A stretch of 27,328 nt of DNA from Thermohalobaculum sp035527255 (GTDB lineage: Bacteria > Pseudomonadota > Alphaproteobacteria > Rhodobacterales > Rhodobacteraceae). The position numbers were made by a program, and so were the translations under genes. The stretch is from contig DATLAW010000133.1 in the NCBI GenBank assembly GCA_035527255.1, forward strand, positions 1-27,328, in the 5' to 3' direction. The notes beneath the pieces were generated by a model. It was given only the letters and a program-made list of their open reading frames with translations, had not been told where the DNA came from and did not search any database. This document shows, piece by piece, positions 8,128-16,327 of the stretch; within the stretch, counting starts at the first letter, position 1; each line of letters starts with the position of its first letter.

Positions 8128-8132
8128 GACAA
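8105..8132 (-). promoter_or_regulatory. Candidate sigma70-type promoter for the ligase-dioxygenase genes
   Basis: Read on the minus strand, TTGTCT (8132-8127) is followed after 16 bases by TAAAAT (8110-8105), a 4/6 and 5/6 match to the -35 and -10 consensus. It implies a leader of roughly 270 bases before the ligase GTG. AT-rich context raises the chance of a false match. Confidence 0.3.
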
Positions 8133-8210
8133 GATACTCGGGTATGGGTGACACTTGCTACTACCTGCGATTTGCACGGTGGGATTTCCTCTGCCAATTC
8201 TCTCCGCCGT

Positions 8211-8918
8211 TCACTCGGCCAATATCCCTGCCAACTCCGAAAAATCCGCCACCACCAGATCCGGCTGATGCGGGGTCTCGCCGAACGGCCGCTTTCGCCG
8301 GTCGATAAACGCGGTCCGCATCCCGTAACTTTTTGCGCCGATGCAGTCAAAGGCGTGGTTGGCGACGAATAAAAGGCTGGAGCGGTCAATCCCGATCAGC
8401 TCTTCGGCCTTGGCATAGGTCTGCCAGGCGGGCTTGAAGAACCCGGCTTCCTGCACCGAGATCCGGCTGTCGAAGGGGAACCCGATATGCGGCGCCGCCG
8501 CCTCCAACATGTCGCGGTCGCCGTTCGACAGGATATGCAGCCCGTAGCCCGCCGCCTTCAGCCGCTCCAGCCCGGCGATCACGTCGGGAAATGGTTTCAG
8601 CCGCTCGATCTCGCTGACCAGCCAGCGCACCTCGCCCTGAGTGTAGTCGATGCCGCTGCGGTCCATCACATGGCTCACCGCGCGGTGCCCGATCTCGCGA
8701 TACGGCGTATGGCCGCGCCCGCACAGCGCATCGATCATCGAGTTCTCGAAATGGGTCCGCCGCCACCAGGTGACGAAGCTGTTGGGCTTGCCATCCCAGC
8801 CCTTGGCCGCCAGGAACGGCGTCACGGCAGCCACCAGCCCACCCTGCATGTCGACGATGGTGCCGTACTGGTCGAACACCAGCGCCTTTATTTCCGTGGT
8901 CAGCCAATTCGGTCGCAT
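8211..8918 (-). CDS. HAD-superfamily hydrolase, 2-haloacid dehalogenase type II-like
   Basis: A 235-residue haloacid dehalogenase superfamily protein. Motif I is VFDQYGTIVD with nucleophile Asp16 and no second Asp two residues later; this pattern fits L-2-haloacid dehalogenases rather than phosphatases. Motif II is LSNGD, motif III the lysine in FFKPAWQTY, and motif IV VANHAFDCIGAKSYG, matching the SSNAWDAAGA-like region of type II dehalogenases. ATG at 8918 is chosen because GGAG lies six bases upstream; ATG at 8924 directly abuts it, and a longer frame to 8993 runs through intergenic-looking sequence. Dehalogenase activity on a 2-haloacid is likely from the family, but many such genes have unknown substrates. 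The gene is divergent from the second tartrate-dehydrogenase-like gene. Confidence 0.85.
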   Translation of the reverse strand: MRPNWLTTEIKALVFDQYGTIVDMQGGLVAAVTPFLAAKGWDGKPNSFVTWWRRTHFENSMIDALCGRGHTPYREIGHRAVSHVMDRSGIDYTQGEVRWLVSEIERLKPFPDVIAGLERLKAAGYGLHILSNGDRDMLEAAAPHIGFPFDSRISVQEAGFFKPAWQTYAKAEELIGIDRSSLLFVANHAFDCIGAKSYGMRTAFIDRRKRPFGETPHQPDLVVADFSELAGILAE

Positions 8919-8953
8919 ATTCATCTCCGCCAGGGGCTCGATTGATAATTCAT

Positions 8954-8985
8954 CATCGTCGGACTTGACCCGGCATTCCAGTCCA
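8954..8985. repeat. Possible decayed REP-like element
   Basis: The stretch containing GGACTTGACCCGGCATTCCA resembles the small intergenic palindromic repeats around the words CGGGCTTGACCCGG-ATTCCA that are common in alphaproteobacterial genomes. Only one imperfect copy is present in this window, within the 136-base divergent gap between the hydrolase and the second tartrate-dehydrogenase-like gene. The assignment is from memory of such repeats. Confidence 0.3.
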
Positions 8986-9054
8986 TAGATCAAGAATTTA
9001 ACGACAGAAAATCAGTTTTGGACCACGACCTCACCGGGCCACTCAGGAGCATCC

Positions 9055-10131
9055 ATGAACATTTACCGCGTCGCCGCGATTCCCGGTGACGGGATTGGCA
9101 CCGAGGTCATCGCCGCCGGTCTCGACGTCCTCGCCGCCCTCGCCGCCCGCGACGGTGGCTTCCGGATCGACACCACCTCCTTCGATTGGGGCTCCGAGCG
9201 GTATCTCCGCGAAGGTGCGATGATGCCCGCCGATGGATTGGCGCAGCTGAAGACCTTCGATGCGATCTATTTCGGCTCGGCCGGCGACCCGCGCGTGCCC
9301 GATCACATCACCCTTTGGGGCCTGCGTCTGGCGATTTGTCAGCCCTTCGATCAATACGCCAATGTCCGCCCCGCCCGTATCCTGCCCGGCATCGAGAGCC
9401 CTCTGCGTGGCGTCGGGCCGGCGGATCTCGACTGGGTGATCGTGCGCGAGAATTCCGAAGGCGAGTATTCCGGCGCCGGTGGCCGGGTCCATCAGGGGCA
9501 CGAGGGGGAGGTCGGCATGGATGTCGCCGTCTTCACCCGCACCGGCGTCGAGCGGATCCAGCGCTTCGCCCTCGAGCTGGCGCGCAGTCGGCCTCGCAAA
9601 CTGTTGACGCTGGTCACCAAATCCAACGCCCAGCGCCACGGCATGGTGATGTGGGATGCGGTATTCGAGGCGATCCGCTGCGATTACCCGGATGTCACCA
9701 CCGACAAGATGCTCGTCGACGCCATGACCACACGGATGGTCCTGAAACCCGGCACAATCGACACCGTCGTCGCCACCAACCTGCACGCCGATGTCCTCAG
9801 CGACCTTGCCGCCGCGCTGACCGGCAGCCTTGGGTTAGCCCCGACCGCAAACCTCAACCCCGAGCGCCATTACCCATCGATGTTCGAGCCGATCCACGGT
9901 TCCGCCTTCGACATCATGGGGCAGGGCATCGCCAACCCAATCGGCGCCTTCTGGTCAGCCTCGATGATGCTGGACCACCTGGGCGAGCCCGGCGCCGCCA
10001 AGGCACTGATCGCCGCCATTGAACATGTCACCGGGGCAGGGTGCGTCCGCCCCCGCGATCTCGGCGGCGAGGCGACGACGGCGCAAGTCACCCAGGCAGT
10101 GATTGCCGCCATCGAGGGCGCGAACACCTGA
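9055..10131 (+). CDS. Tartrate dehydrogenase-like beta-decarboxylating dehydrogenase, second copy
   Basis: A 358-residue paralogue of the protein encoded at 923-1996, with GDGIG at residues 11-15, Arg105 and Arg131, Tyr138, Lys189 in TKSN, metal aspartates Asp222, Asp246 and Asp250, and an NAD-type HGSAFDIMG near 281. The first substrate arginine of the family is replaced: IRRE of the first copy is ICQP here (Cys95, Gln96). Other core residues are intact, so it should be an active dehydrogenase with altered substrate choice. AGGAG lies five bases before ATG, a strong ribosome-binding site. It stands alone on the + strand, divergent from the hydrolase and convergent with the TRAP permease gene (41-base gap). 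D-malate, tartrate or an alkylmalate are candidate substrates; none can be fixed. Confidence 0.85.
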   Translation: MNIYRVAAIPGDGIGTEVIAAGLDVLAALAARDGGFRIDTTSFDWGSERYLREGAMMPADGLAQLKTFDAIYFGSAGDPRVPDHITLWGLRLAICQPFDQYANVRPARILPGIESPLRGVGPADLDWVIVRENSEGEYSGAGGRVHQGHEGEVGMDVAVFTRTGVERIQRFALELARSRPRKLLTLVTKSNAQRHGMVMWDAVFEAIRCDYPDVTTDKMLVDAMTTRMVLKPGTIDTVVATNLHADVLSDLAAALTGSLGLAPTANLNPERHYPSMFEPIHGSAFDIMGQGIANPIGAFWSASMMLDHLGEPGAAKALIAAIEHVTGAGCVRPRDLGGEATTAQVTQAVIAAIEGANT

Positions 10132-10172
10132 GTGGACGGCGCCGATCGTGAGGTCCGCGAATGTACCCAGCG

Positions 10173-12824
10173 TCAGAAGCTGAGTGAGATATCCCGATGT
10201 CCGGCGCTGCAACTGGCCACAAACAGCGCCTGTTCCTTCGGCAACCGTGGCTGGCCACGCAGGCCGATGGTGTCGTGGATCGCTGCGTCGTATTCCGCCA
10301 ACCCGTTCTTCAGGCCGGCTTCGGCACGCTTGCGCCAGGCCAGGTCCGCGTCGAAGGCCACAGCCGCATCGGACAGGAACTGTGCAGCCTCTTCCGGATT
10401 CGGTGTCTTGCTTTTGAGGGAACGGCGGGCCTTGGTCAGCAGCCCTTTGATATCCCCGGTTCCGGCGACATCGCCAACCTGTTTTATAACCGCCTCGATC
10501 TTGGCAATCGCTGGGTCGAACTCCAAGCCTGGAACATCCGCCTGAAGCGCGTTCAACACGGGACCCAGCGCCCCCAGCGCTCCGGTGTCGGCAATAATGG
10601 CGCGCAGCTCGACCACTGGTTCATAGGCCGCGTCCACTGCCTTGCGGTAGGCGTTTCGGGCCGACCGCTCAGCCTTGGTATGCTTCAGAAAGGCCTTGTG
10701 CGCCACCTCCCAGCTTTCAGGCGTCGTTGCCAGCAGCGCATCACGCTCGGCGTTTAGCTTGCCCAGCCGGGTCTCGCGAATCTGCTTCAGCGGGCTATCG
10801 GCCTCGGCCCGGCGGAGCTGCTGCTCGACGAGTTTGATGTTGGTGTCGACGATCAGGGCCTTGTTCTGAATTTCACGAACAACGATGTGCAAAGGCCGGT
10901 AATTGACCGCCTCCGCCTCGATCGCCGCCTCGGCTTGTTTTGCTGCGGCAATCAACTCGAAGGTGGTTTCGGCCTTCTTGAATCCGGCGTCAATCCCGGT
11001 CTGCAATTTCTTCGGCAGGTAGCTGTAGTCCAGCCCCTGTGCCTCTTTGATCGCCTTGCGGAGCGCGTCGCCGTTCTCGGCGAATTGTGCGGCGACATAT
11101 TCCTCCATGCAGTATTGCAGCCGCGGATTGCGCGGCGGTGGCGCCGTGTCGGAGGTCAGCGAAACTCGATTTGGCAGGTAGTTCACCAGGGCCGGATAGT
11201 TGCCGACGACCGCCAGCGCAACCAGCTGCAAGCCGATGAAGGCAATCACGCCCTTGTACATATCCAGCGTCTTAACACTGGGTGGCGCCACACCGCGCAG
11301 GTAGAACAACGCAAATCCGAATGGTGGGGTCAGGAACGAGGTCTGGATATTCAACCCGATCATCACCCCGAGCCAAACTGCGGTGACGTTGGCCGACGGG
11401 TCGGCCAGCAGGATCGGCGATACGATCGGCACCACAACGACGGCGATTTCGATGAAATCGAGGAAAAAGCCGAGAAAAAAGATCACCGCCATCACGATGA
11501 CGAATTTCGACCAGAACCCGCCGGGCATTCCGTTCAGGAACTCTTTCACCAGTTCCTCGCCGCCGAACGAACGGAACGCAGCCGTCAGCATGGCAGCACC
11601 CAGCAGGATGATGAATACCAGCGAAGTGGTCTTGGCGGTGTCGATCATCACGCCTGAAAGCGTGTCCTCGATCTTGTAGGCGCGCCAGCCGCTCCAGAGG
11701 ATCGAAACCGTAAGTCCGAATACCGCGATCACCGCCAGCGTCACGCCAATAACATCGTCGTTGGTCTGGATGTTCTTGACGTTGATGTCATAGATGCTGG
11801 TCACCACCATTATCGTAATCAGCGAAATCATCCCAAGGATTGCCGGCGCAAAAGTATCCCGGCAGCCTGGCTTCAGGCGATAACCGGCCATCATCATCGC
11901 ACCGACAGCGCCAATCGCGCCGGCTTGGTTCACCGTGGCAATACCTGCGATGATCGATCCCAGCACCAGGAAGATCAACGCCAGTGGCGGTACCAAAATC
12001 ATCAGCACGGTGCCAACGAACCGGCGGTCGACCTTGCCCTCGAACGGCACCGGCGGTGCAGCACTCGGCTTGATCAGGGCGAAAATCAGGATGAAGGCCA
12101 TATACAGCCCCACCAACACCAGCCCCGGCACCAGTGCGCCCAGGAACATGTCACCGGCGCTGGTTGAGACGATATTGAACTCCGACGGCATCGAGAGTTC
12201 GCCAGTCGCGACCTTGAAGAACTCCTTACGGGAGGTTCCCGCCTGATCGACGGCGCTGGATAGCTGGTCGGCCAGGATGATCAGCACGATCGACGGCGGA
12301 ATGATCTGCCCCAACGTGCCCGAAGCGGCGATTGTTCCAGTAGCCAGTGGCTTCGAGTAGTTCCGCTGCAACATCGCCGGCAGCGAAATCAACCCCATCG
12401 CCACCACGGTGGCGCCAACGATCCCGGTGGTTGCCGCCAGCAGCGCGCCAACGAATACGACTGAAATGCCCAAGCCCCCCGGGATCGGCCCGAACAACTG
12501 GGCCATGGTCACCAACAGATCCTCGGCGATCTTCGAGCGCTGCAGCATAATGCCCATGAAGATGAACAGCGGGATGGCGATCAGGGTATCGCGTTCAGCC
12601 TCCCAGTAGATGCCACGGAAATTTGTGACACCGGCACTCAGCCACTGGACTGGCCCTCCCTGCGCAAAAAAGGCAGATGGATCGCCGGCGTAAAGTTGTC
12701 CGCTGATGGCCGCGAGCGAGATCGCCAGGATGGCCGAGCCGGGCAGGGCGAAGGCCACCGGATAACCGGAGCCCAGCGCCACGATCATCAGCAAGACCAG
12801 AATGGCTAGAAAAAACAGTTCCAT
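10173..12824 (-). CDS. TRAP transporter large permease (DctM family) with long C-terminal extension
   Basis: An 883-residue protein. Residues 1-555 are a polytopic DctM-type permease, the ion-coupled translocation subunit of a TRAP transporter, with typical segments such as IPLFIFMGIMLQRS, ATTGIVGATVVAMG, IIPPSIVLIILAD and LNIQTSFLTPPFGFALFYL. The usual DctM is about 425-450 residues; the excess inside the membrane part comes from inserts near 185-225 and 315-390. Residues 560-883 are hydrophilic, Ala/Lys/Glu-rich and mostly helical with coiled-coil-like stretches. I do not recognise this part as a known domain, although long DctM proteins occur in alphaproteobacteria. It lies 28 bases after the DctQ gene in the order P-Q-M. 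No clear Shine-Dalgarno precedes ATG, so coupling to DctQ translation is likely. Confidence 0.9.
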   Translation of the reverse strand: MELFFLAILVLLMIVALGSGYPVAFALPGSAILAISLAAISGQLYAGDPSAFFAQGGPVQWLSAGVTNFRGIYWEAERDTLIAIPLFIFMGIMLQRSKIAEDLLVTMAQLFGPIPGGLGISVVFVGALLAATTGIVGATVVAMGLISLPAMLQRNYSKPLATGTIAASGTLGQIIPPSIVLIILADQLSSAVDQAGTSRKEFFKVATGELSMPSEFNIVSTSAGDMFLGALVPGLVLVGLYMAFILIFALIKPSAAPPVPFEGKVDRRFVGTVLMILVPPLALIFLVLGSIIAGIATVNQAGAIGAVGAMMMAGYRLKPGCRDTFAPAILGMISLITIMVVTSIYDINVKNIQTNDDVIGVTLAVIAVFGLTVSILWSGWRAYKIEDTLSGVMIDTAKTTSLVFIILLGAAMLTAAFRSFGGEELVKEFLNGMPGGFWSKFVIVMAVIFFLGFFLDFIEIAVVVVPIVSPILLADPSANVTAVWLGVMIGLNIQTSFLTPPFGFALFYLRGVAPPSVKTLDMYKGVIAFIGLQLVALAVVGNYPALVNYLPNRVSLTSDTAPPPRNPRLQYCMEEYVAAQFAENGDALRKAIKEAQGLDYSYLPKKLQTGIDAGFKKAETTFELIAAAKQAEAAIEAEAVNYRPLHIVVREIQNKALIVDTNIKLVEQQLRRAEADSPLKQIRETRLGKLNAERDALLATTPESWEVAHKAFLKHTKAERSARNAYRKAVDAAYEPVVELRAIIADTGALGALGPVLNALQADVPGLEFDPAIAKIEAVIKQVGDVAGTGDIKGLLTKARRSLKSKTPNPEEAAQFLSDAAVAFDADLAWRKRAEAGLKNGLAEYDAAIHDTIGLRGQPRLPKEQALFVASCSAGHRDISLSF

Positions 12825-12852
12825 GGGCGAAGGGCTTTCTCAGGTAGTGTTC

Positions 12853-13857
12853 TCAGGCGATGTGACTGGCGTGGTCGTCGGCTGCTCCACTGGGATCGTT
12901 CCTTGCATCGGCCACCGAACTGAACAGTGAACTGACGAACTGCAGCATCATTGACACCGCGAAGACCCCCAGGAACCCGGCCATCAAGTATTTCACATAC
13001 ATGCCGAACCCGGTCTGTGTGGTCTCGAAGACCAGGATTGGGGCATTGATCACGCTCGATTTTCCCCACATACCGACGAGCAGAACGGCCCAGCACAATG
13101 TCATCCCCAGCAGGATAGAACCCACTGCGTTGACCCGCCCCTGGGTGCGCCGGATGAAGCCGGCATACAGCACGTCAACCCGCACATGACCGTCCTCCAG
13201 CAGCGTGAAGGCGCTAGCGAACAGGAATAGTGCCGCGTACCAGAACCGGACCAGATCGGCCATAAAGGCCTGCTCGTAGGAGAAGATGAAGCGCGAGAAC
13301 ACGATCAGCAGCTCCGCCCCCACCACCAGCAGCGACAGCCAGTAGAAGCCCGGCGTGCGCACGAAGATGGCGATGATGATCCCGATGATCGCCACCGGCA
13401 CATGCACGTACAAGCCGCGGAAGCTCGACTTGCCCAGCTCGAACATCATCTCCCGGCCGACCAGCCCCTCCAACAGGCCCTCGGCCCGGACGAACGAGAT
13501 CGCGGTGTCGGCGATGCCGACCAGGAAGACCACCCAGAAGGCAGCCCTGATGAAGAACTGGTTGGCATCCGAGATCGTCGTCGCGTCGAAGCGAAGGCTG
13601 CGATCACGCGTGGTGAGCACATACCAGATCGCCAGCCCGACCGCGCCGGCGTAGATTGCGGTTTGGACCAGCATCAGAACCGCCGGGCCATCGCCGCCAG
13701 CGAACAGTGGCCGGACCCCCGGCCATCCGAACCAAAACTCCAGGACGGTGTTGACGATGAACGCCATCATCACCCCGAGATTGGCCCAGCCGAATATCCT
13801 CACGATGGGCGCAGGCGTGCCCGCGGAGATAAGCGGCTGTGCAGCACTGCTGGTCAT
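12853..13857 (-). CDS. TRAP transporter small permease (DctQ family), enlarged
   Basis: A 334-residue membrane protein with about eight hydrophobic stretches. DctQ proteins normally have four membrane helices in 160-200 residues. Here the DctQ-like part is the C-terminal half (about 170-320), including the segment LLEDGHVRVDVLYAGF, the conserved DctQ feature in which a helix precedes H-x-R-V-D. The N-terminal half adds further helices, as in the DctQ partners of TakP-type oxoacid TRAP systems. It partners the large permease encoded 28 bases downstream and the binding protein encoded 84 bases upstream. A weak GGAA lies nine bases before ATG. Role: stabilise or couple the binding protein to the large permease. 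Confidence 0.87.
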   Translation of the reverse strand: MTSSAAQPLISAGTPAPIVRIFGWANLGVMMAFIVNTVLEFWFGWPGVRPLFAGGDGPAVLMLVQTAIYAGAVGLAIWYVLTTRDRSLRFDATTISDANQFFIRAAFWVVFLVGIADTAISFVRAEGLLEGLVGREMMFELGKSSFRGLYVHVPVAIIGIIIAIFVRTPGFYWLSLLVVGAELLIVFSRFIFSYEQAFMADLVRFWYAALFLFASAFTLLEDGHVRVDVLYAGFIRRTQGRVNAVGSILLGMTLCWAVLLVGMWGKSSVINAPILVFETTQTGFGMYVKYLMAGFLGVFAVSMMLQFVSSLFSSVADARNDPSGAADDHASHIA

Positions 13858-13889
13858 GTCGCGGTGTTCCGTAGGTTGATATCATGAAG

Positions 13890-13914
13890 GGGGCGGGACC
13901 AATGGCCCCGCCCC
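13890..13914 (-). promoter_or_regulatory. Intercistronic stem-loop between binding-protein and permease genes
   Basis: In the minus-strand RNA the two 11-base arms pair completely, counting one G-U wobble, around a three-base loop; the stem is almost all G-C. It lies 27 bases after the binding-protein stop codon and 32 bases before the small-permease ATG, and has no U-tract. Such hairpins behind binding-protein genes usually stabilise the upstream mRNA or partly stop transcription, giving more binding protein than permease. That role is inferred from analogy. Confidence 0.55.
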
Positions 13915-13941
13915 GTGTGTAGCAATTGCACGTTACTCGCG

Positions 13942-15153
13942 TTATGCGCCGATCCCGAGCACGCGGTTACGCTGCACCGAATAGGCGACGTCGGCGATCG
14001 CCATCCAGCTGCCAATCTCTTCGCGCGCAACCTCGAAGCTCTCGTAGATCCGGTTGGCCAGGTCGCCATGCTGACGGGTTTCCGCGAACACCTCGGCGGA
14101 GGCTGTGCCGAAGCTGTCGTAGATTTCTTCCGAGAACTGGCGCAACTCGACGCCGTGGTCGTTGATCAGACGCTTCAGGTAGATACCGTTGTTGGCGTTG
14201 GTCTCGTCCATCTGGTTGGCGTATTCCTCGTAGGCGCAGGTGCGGATCAGCTCCTGCTCCCAGCTCGTCAGGCCGTCCCAGAACGCCTTGTTGAAGCCGA
14301 ACGAGATATTGCCGCCGGGCTCGTGGAAGCCCGGATAGTAGTAGTACTTGGCCGCCTCGTAGAACTTCAGGAAGTAGTCGTTATAGGGGCCGACCCACTC
14401 GGTGGCGTCGATGGCACCGGAGACCAGGTTTTCGTAGATCTGGCCGCCCGGCAGCGAAACTACCGAGACGCCGAGCTTGGTCATGACGTCGCCGCCCAGA
14501 CCCGGAATACGCATCTTCAGGCCCTTGAGGTCGTCGGCTGTGTCGATTTCCTTGTTGAACCAGCCGCCCATCTGGGTGCCGGTGCAGCCGACCGGAAGGC
14601 ACTTCAGGCCAAACTCGCCGGCCAGCTCGTCCCACAGCGCCTGCCCGTCCTTATACTTCAGCCAGGCGGCGCGCTCGGTATAGGTCAGGCCGAACGGCAC
14701 CGAGGTGAAGAAGGCCCAGCCCGGGTGCTTGCCCTTCCAGTAATAGTCGGCACCGATATAGGCCTGCGAGTTTCCGCTCGCGACCTCGTCAAAGCTGTCG
14801 AAGGCGCCAACGCGCTCGCCGGCGGCGAAGTACTGGGTGGTGATCCGGCCTTCCGAGAGCTCGGTGATGCGGGCGGCCACGCGCTGGGCGCTGAGGCCAA
14901 GGCCGGGAAAATCACGAGGCCAGGTCGAGACGATGACCATCTCCTTGCGGCCCTGAATGATCGCAGGCGCTTCAGGTGCCTTGGCAAGCTGCGATTCAGC
15001 ATCTGAAAGTTTACCCTGCGCGGATTTGAGTTGGGCCTCAAGATCAGCAATTTGCTGATTGTCTTTGTTACTCGCATTCAATGCCGCATAAGTTCCGACC
15101 GCGCCTGCTCCTGCGCCGACGACGGCGCCCGTTATAAAGGAACGACGTTCCAT
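13942..15153 (-). CDS. TRAP transporter substrate-binding protein (DctP family, TakP-like)
   Basis: A 403-residue solute receptor. The N-terminus MERRSFITGAVVGAGAGAVG is a twin-arginine-type signal, as in other TakP-like proteins. Residues 31-58 form a regular heptad pattern (Ile35, Leu38, Leu42, Ala45, Leu49, Ala52, Leu56), an added coiled-coil stalk before the binding fold (about 72-400). TakP ligand residues appear conserved: Gln194 in TQMGGW, Arg215 in MRIPG, and Glu252-Trp253 in TEWVGPY, so a 2-oxoacid or related monocarboxylate is the likely ligand. ATG at 15153 follows GGGAGGA at seven bases, a strong site; a longer frame adds eight unlikely residues. No obvious cleavage site precedes the stalk, so the protein may stay membrane-anchored. 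It is the first gene of the TRAP operon. Confidence 0.9.
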   Translation of the reverse strand: MERRSFITGAVVGAGAGAVGTYAALNASNKDNQQIADLEAQLKSAQGKLSDAESQLAKAPEAPAIIQGRKEMVIVSTWPRDFPGLGLSAQRVAARITELSEGRITTQYFAAGERVGAFDSFDEVASGNSQAYIGADYYWKGKHPGWAFFTSVPFGLTYTERAAWLKYKDGQALWDELAGEFGLKCLPVGCTGTQMGGWFNKEIDTADDLKGLKMRIPGLGGDVMTKLGVSVVSLPGGQIYENLVSGAIDATEWVGPYNDYFLKFYEAAKYYYYPGFHEPGGNISFGFNKAFWDGLTSWEQELIRTCAYEEYANQMDETNANNGIYLKRLINDHGVELRQFSEEIYDSFGTASAEVFAETRQHGDLANRIYESFEVAREEIGSWMAIADVAYSVQRNRVLGIGA

Positions 15154-15391
15154 GTTATTTCCTCCCAGTTTTTCCAATTGCTGCGGTTTGCCATTCTTGT
15201 CCGGAATGTCGTCTGTGAACCCCGTTCCATTGAGCGCATCACGCAGCAGCGCAGGCCGACCTTACTCGGCAGGTATGGCCTTCGCAAGCCTCCGAAGTGG
15301 GTGTAAATGGTTGAAATGGCACTGGAGCGACGCTCGATCCACCAGAACCGCCGCATTTTCCACAGGGTGGCAGTAGGGTGGCAGGTTGCGA

Positions 15392-16327
15392 TCAATCCGC
15401 CGCCTTAACCCGGCGCTCCCGGTGCAGCGTATAAAGCGCCGCCCCGACGATCACGGCGGCGCCTAGAAACACCCGATCCTCCGGCCATTCCGCGAACACC
15501 ATCCAGCCCAACGCCCCGGCAAACACCAGCCGGATAAAGTCCAGCGGCGCCAACGAACTGGTCTCGGCCGCCTTTAGCGCCAGGATGTTGATGTACTGCC
15601 CAACCACCGCCAAGGCACCGATCATTGCCAGCAACCCGGCCTCGCGTAGGGTCGGAGTCTGCCAGAACCACAGCATCGGCAGAAACATCAACACCCCGAC
15701 CCCAATCGCCTGATAGCTCAGGATTGTCACCGGCTGGTCGACCCGGCTGAGTTTGCGGATCAGCACCATCACCAGCGCCACCATGCAGGCGCTGGCGATC
15801 GAGGCCAGCCCGTAGATGTTGATCTCGCCCGCGCCGGTCGGCCAGACAATGATCAGCGCCCCGCCAAACCCCACCGCGAGCGCCGCCCAGCGCCGCGCGC
15901 GCACGACTTCTCCCAGCATGAAAATGCCCAGGATGGTCATGAAAAACGTCTTGGTGAATCCCAACGTCGTCGCCTCGGCCAGTGGCAGATGGATCACCGC
16001 GGTGAACCCGATCATCATCGCCCCAAAAGCCAACCCGACCCGCATCAACTGCAAATCAACCCGCTTGCTTCGCATCGAGCCTGGAAACCTGCCAATGATC
16101 GCCGGCAGTGCGATTGCCACCATGGTCAGCTGCCGGAAGAACAGGATTTCGGTGACATGCAGCCGCTGACCCACCAGTTTGATCAGCGCCATCATGACCA
16201 CAAGGATGACCGCCGCGATCAGATACAGTATCCCGCCCTGCAGGTTGTCCGGCATCGCGGCCCAACGGGCCTGCGCACGTGTGGACCGCGTTGATTCGAC
16301 AGGGATAATCAGCTCGGGATCGGGCAA
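15392..16327 (-). CDS. EamA/DMT-family transporter
   Basis: A 311-residue polytopic protein with about ten hydrophobic helices arranged as two five-helix EamA repeats, including LGFTKTFFMTILGIFMLGE in the first half and LAPLDFIRLVFAGALGW in the second. The family exports or exchanges small metabolites; the substrate is unknown. The start is uncertain: TTG at 16327 overlaps the end of the MmgE/PrpD gene by 19 bases, and ATG at 16255 (residue 25) is the alternative, with a poor Shine-Dalgarno. Overlap and strand point to co-transcription with the MmgE/PrpD gene upstream. The following 238 bases to the TRAP operon hold the strong ribosome-binding site of the binding protein but no promoter that I can name with confidence. 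Confidence 0.87.
   Translation of the reverse strand: MPDPELIIPVESTRSTRAQARWAAMPDNLQGGILYLIAAVILVVMMALIKLVGQRLHVTEILFFRQLTMVAIALPAIIGRFPGSMRSKRVDLQLMRVGLAFGAMMIGFTAVIHLPLAEATTLGFTKTFFMTILGIFMLGEVVRARRWAALAVGFGGALIIVWPTGAGEINIYGLASIASACMVALVMVLIRKLSRVDQPVTILSYQAIGVGVLMFLPMLWFWQTPTLREAGLLAMIGALAVVGQYINILALKAAETSSLAPLDFIRLVFAGALGWMVFAEWPEDRVFLGAAVIVGAALYTLHRERRVKAAD

Larger units (their letters stand above)
7826..8210. other. 385-base intergenic region upstream of the ligase gene
   Basis: This gap separates the hydrolase stop from the ligase start, both on the minus strand. The half near the ligase is GC-rich with an imperfect hairpin (7895-7919) and several GGTGC words. The other half (about 8029-8160) is markedly AT-rich and holds a minus-strand promoter-like sequence and a possible 32-codon + strand reading frame. 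I see no RNA family that I recognise. Confidence 0.6.

Noticed and set aside
13915..15006. A 363-codon + strand open frame
   Set aside because: It lies opposite the TRAP binding-protein gene, whose motifs, signal and ribosome-binding site are clear; the antisense product has no recognisable domain. Long antisense frames are expected at this GC content.
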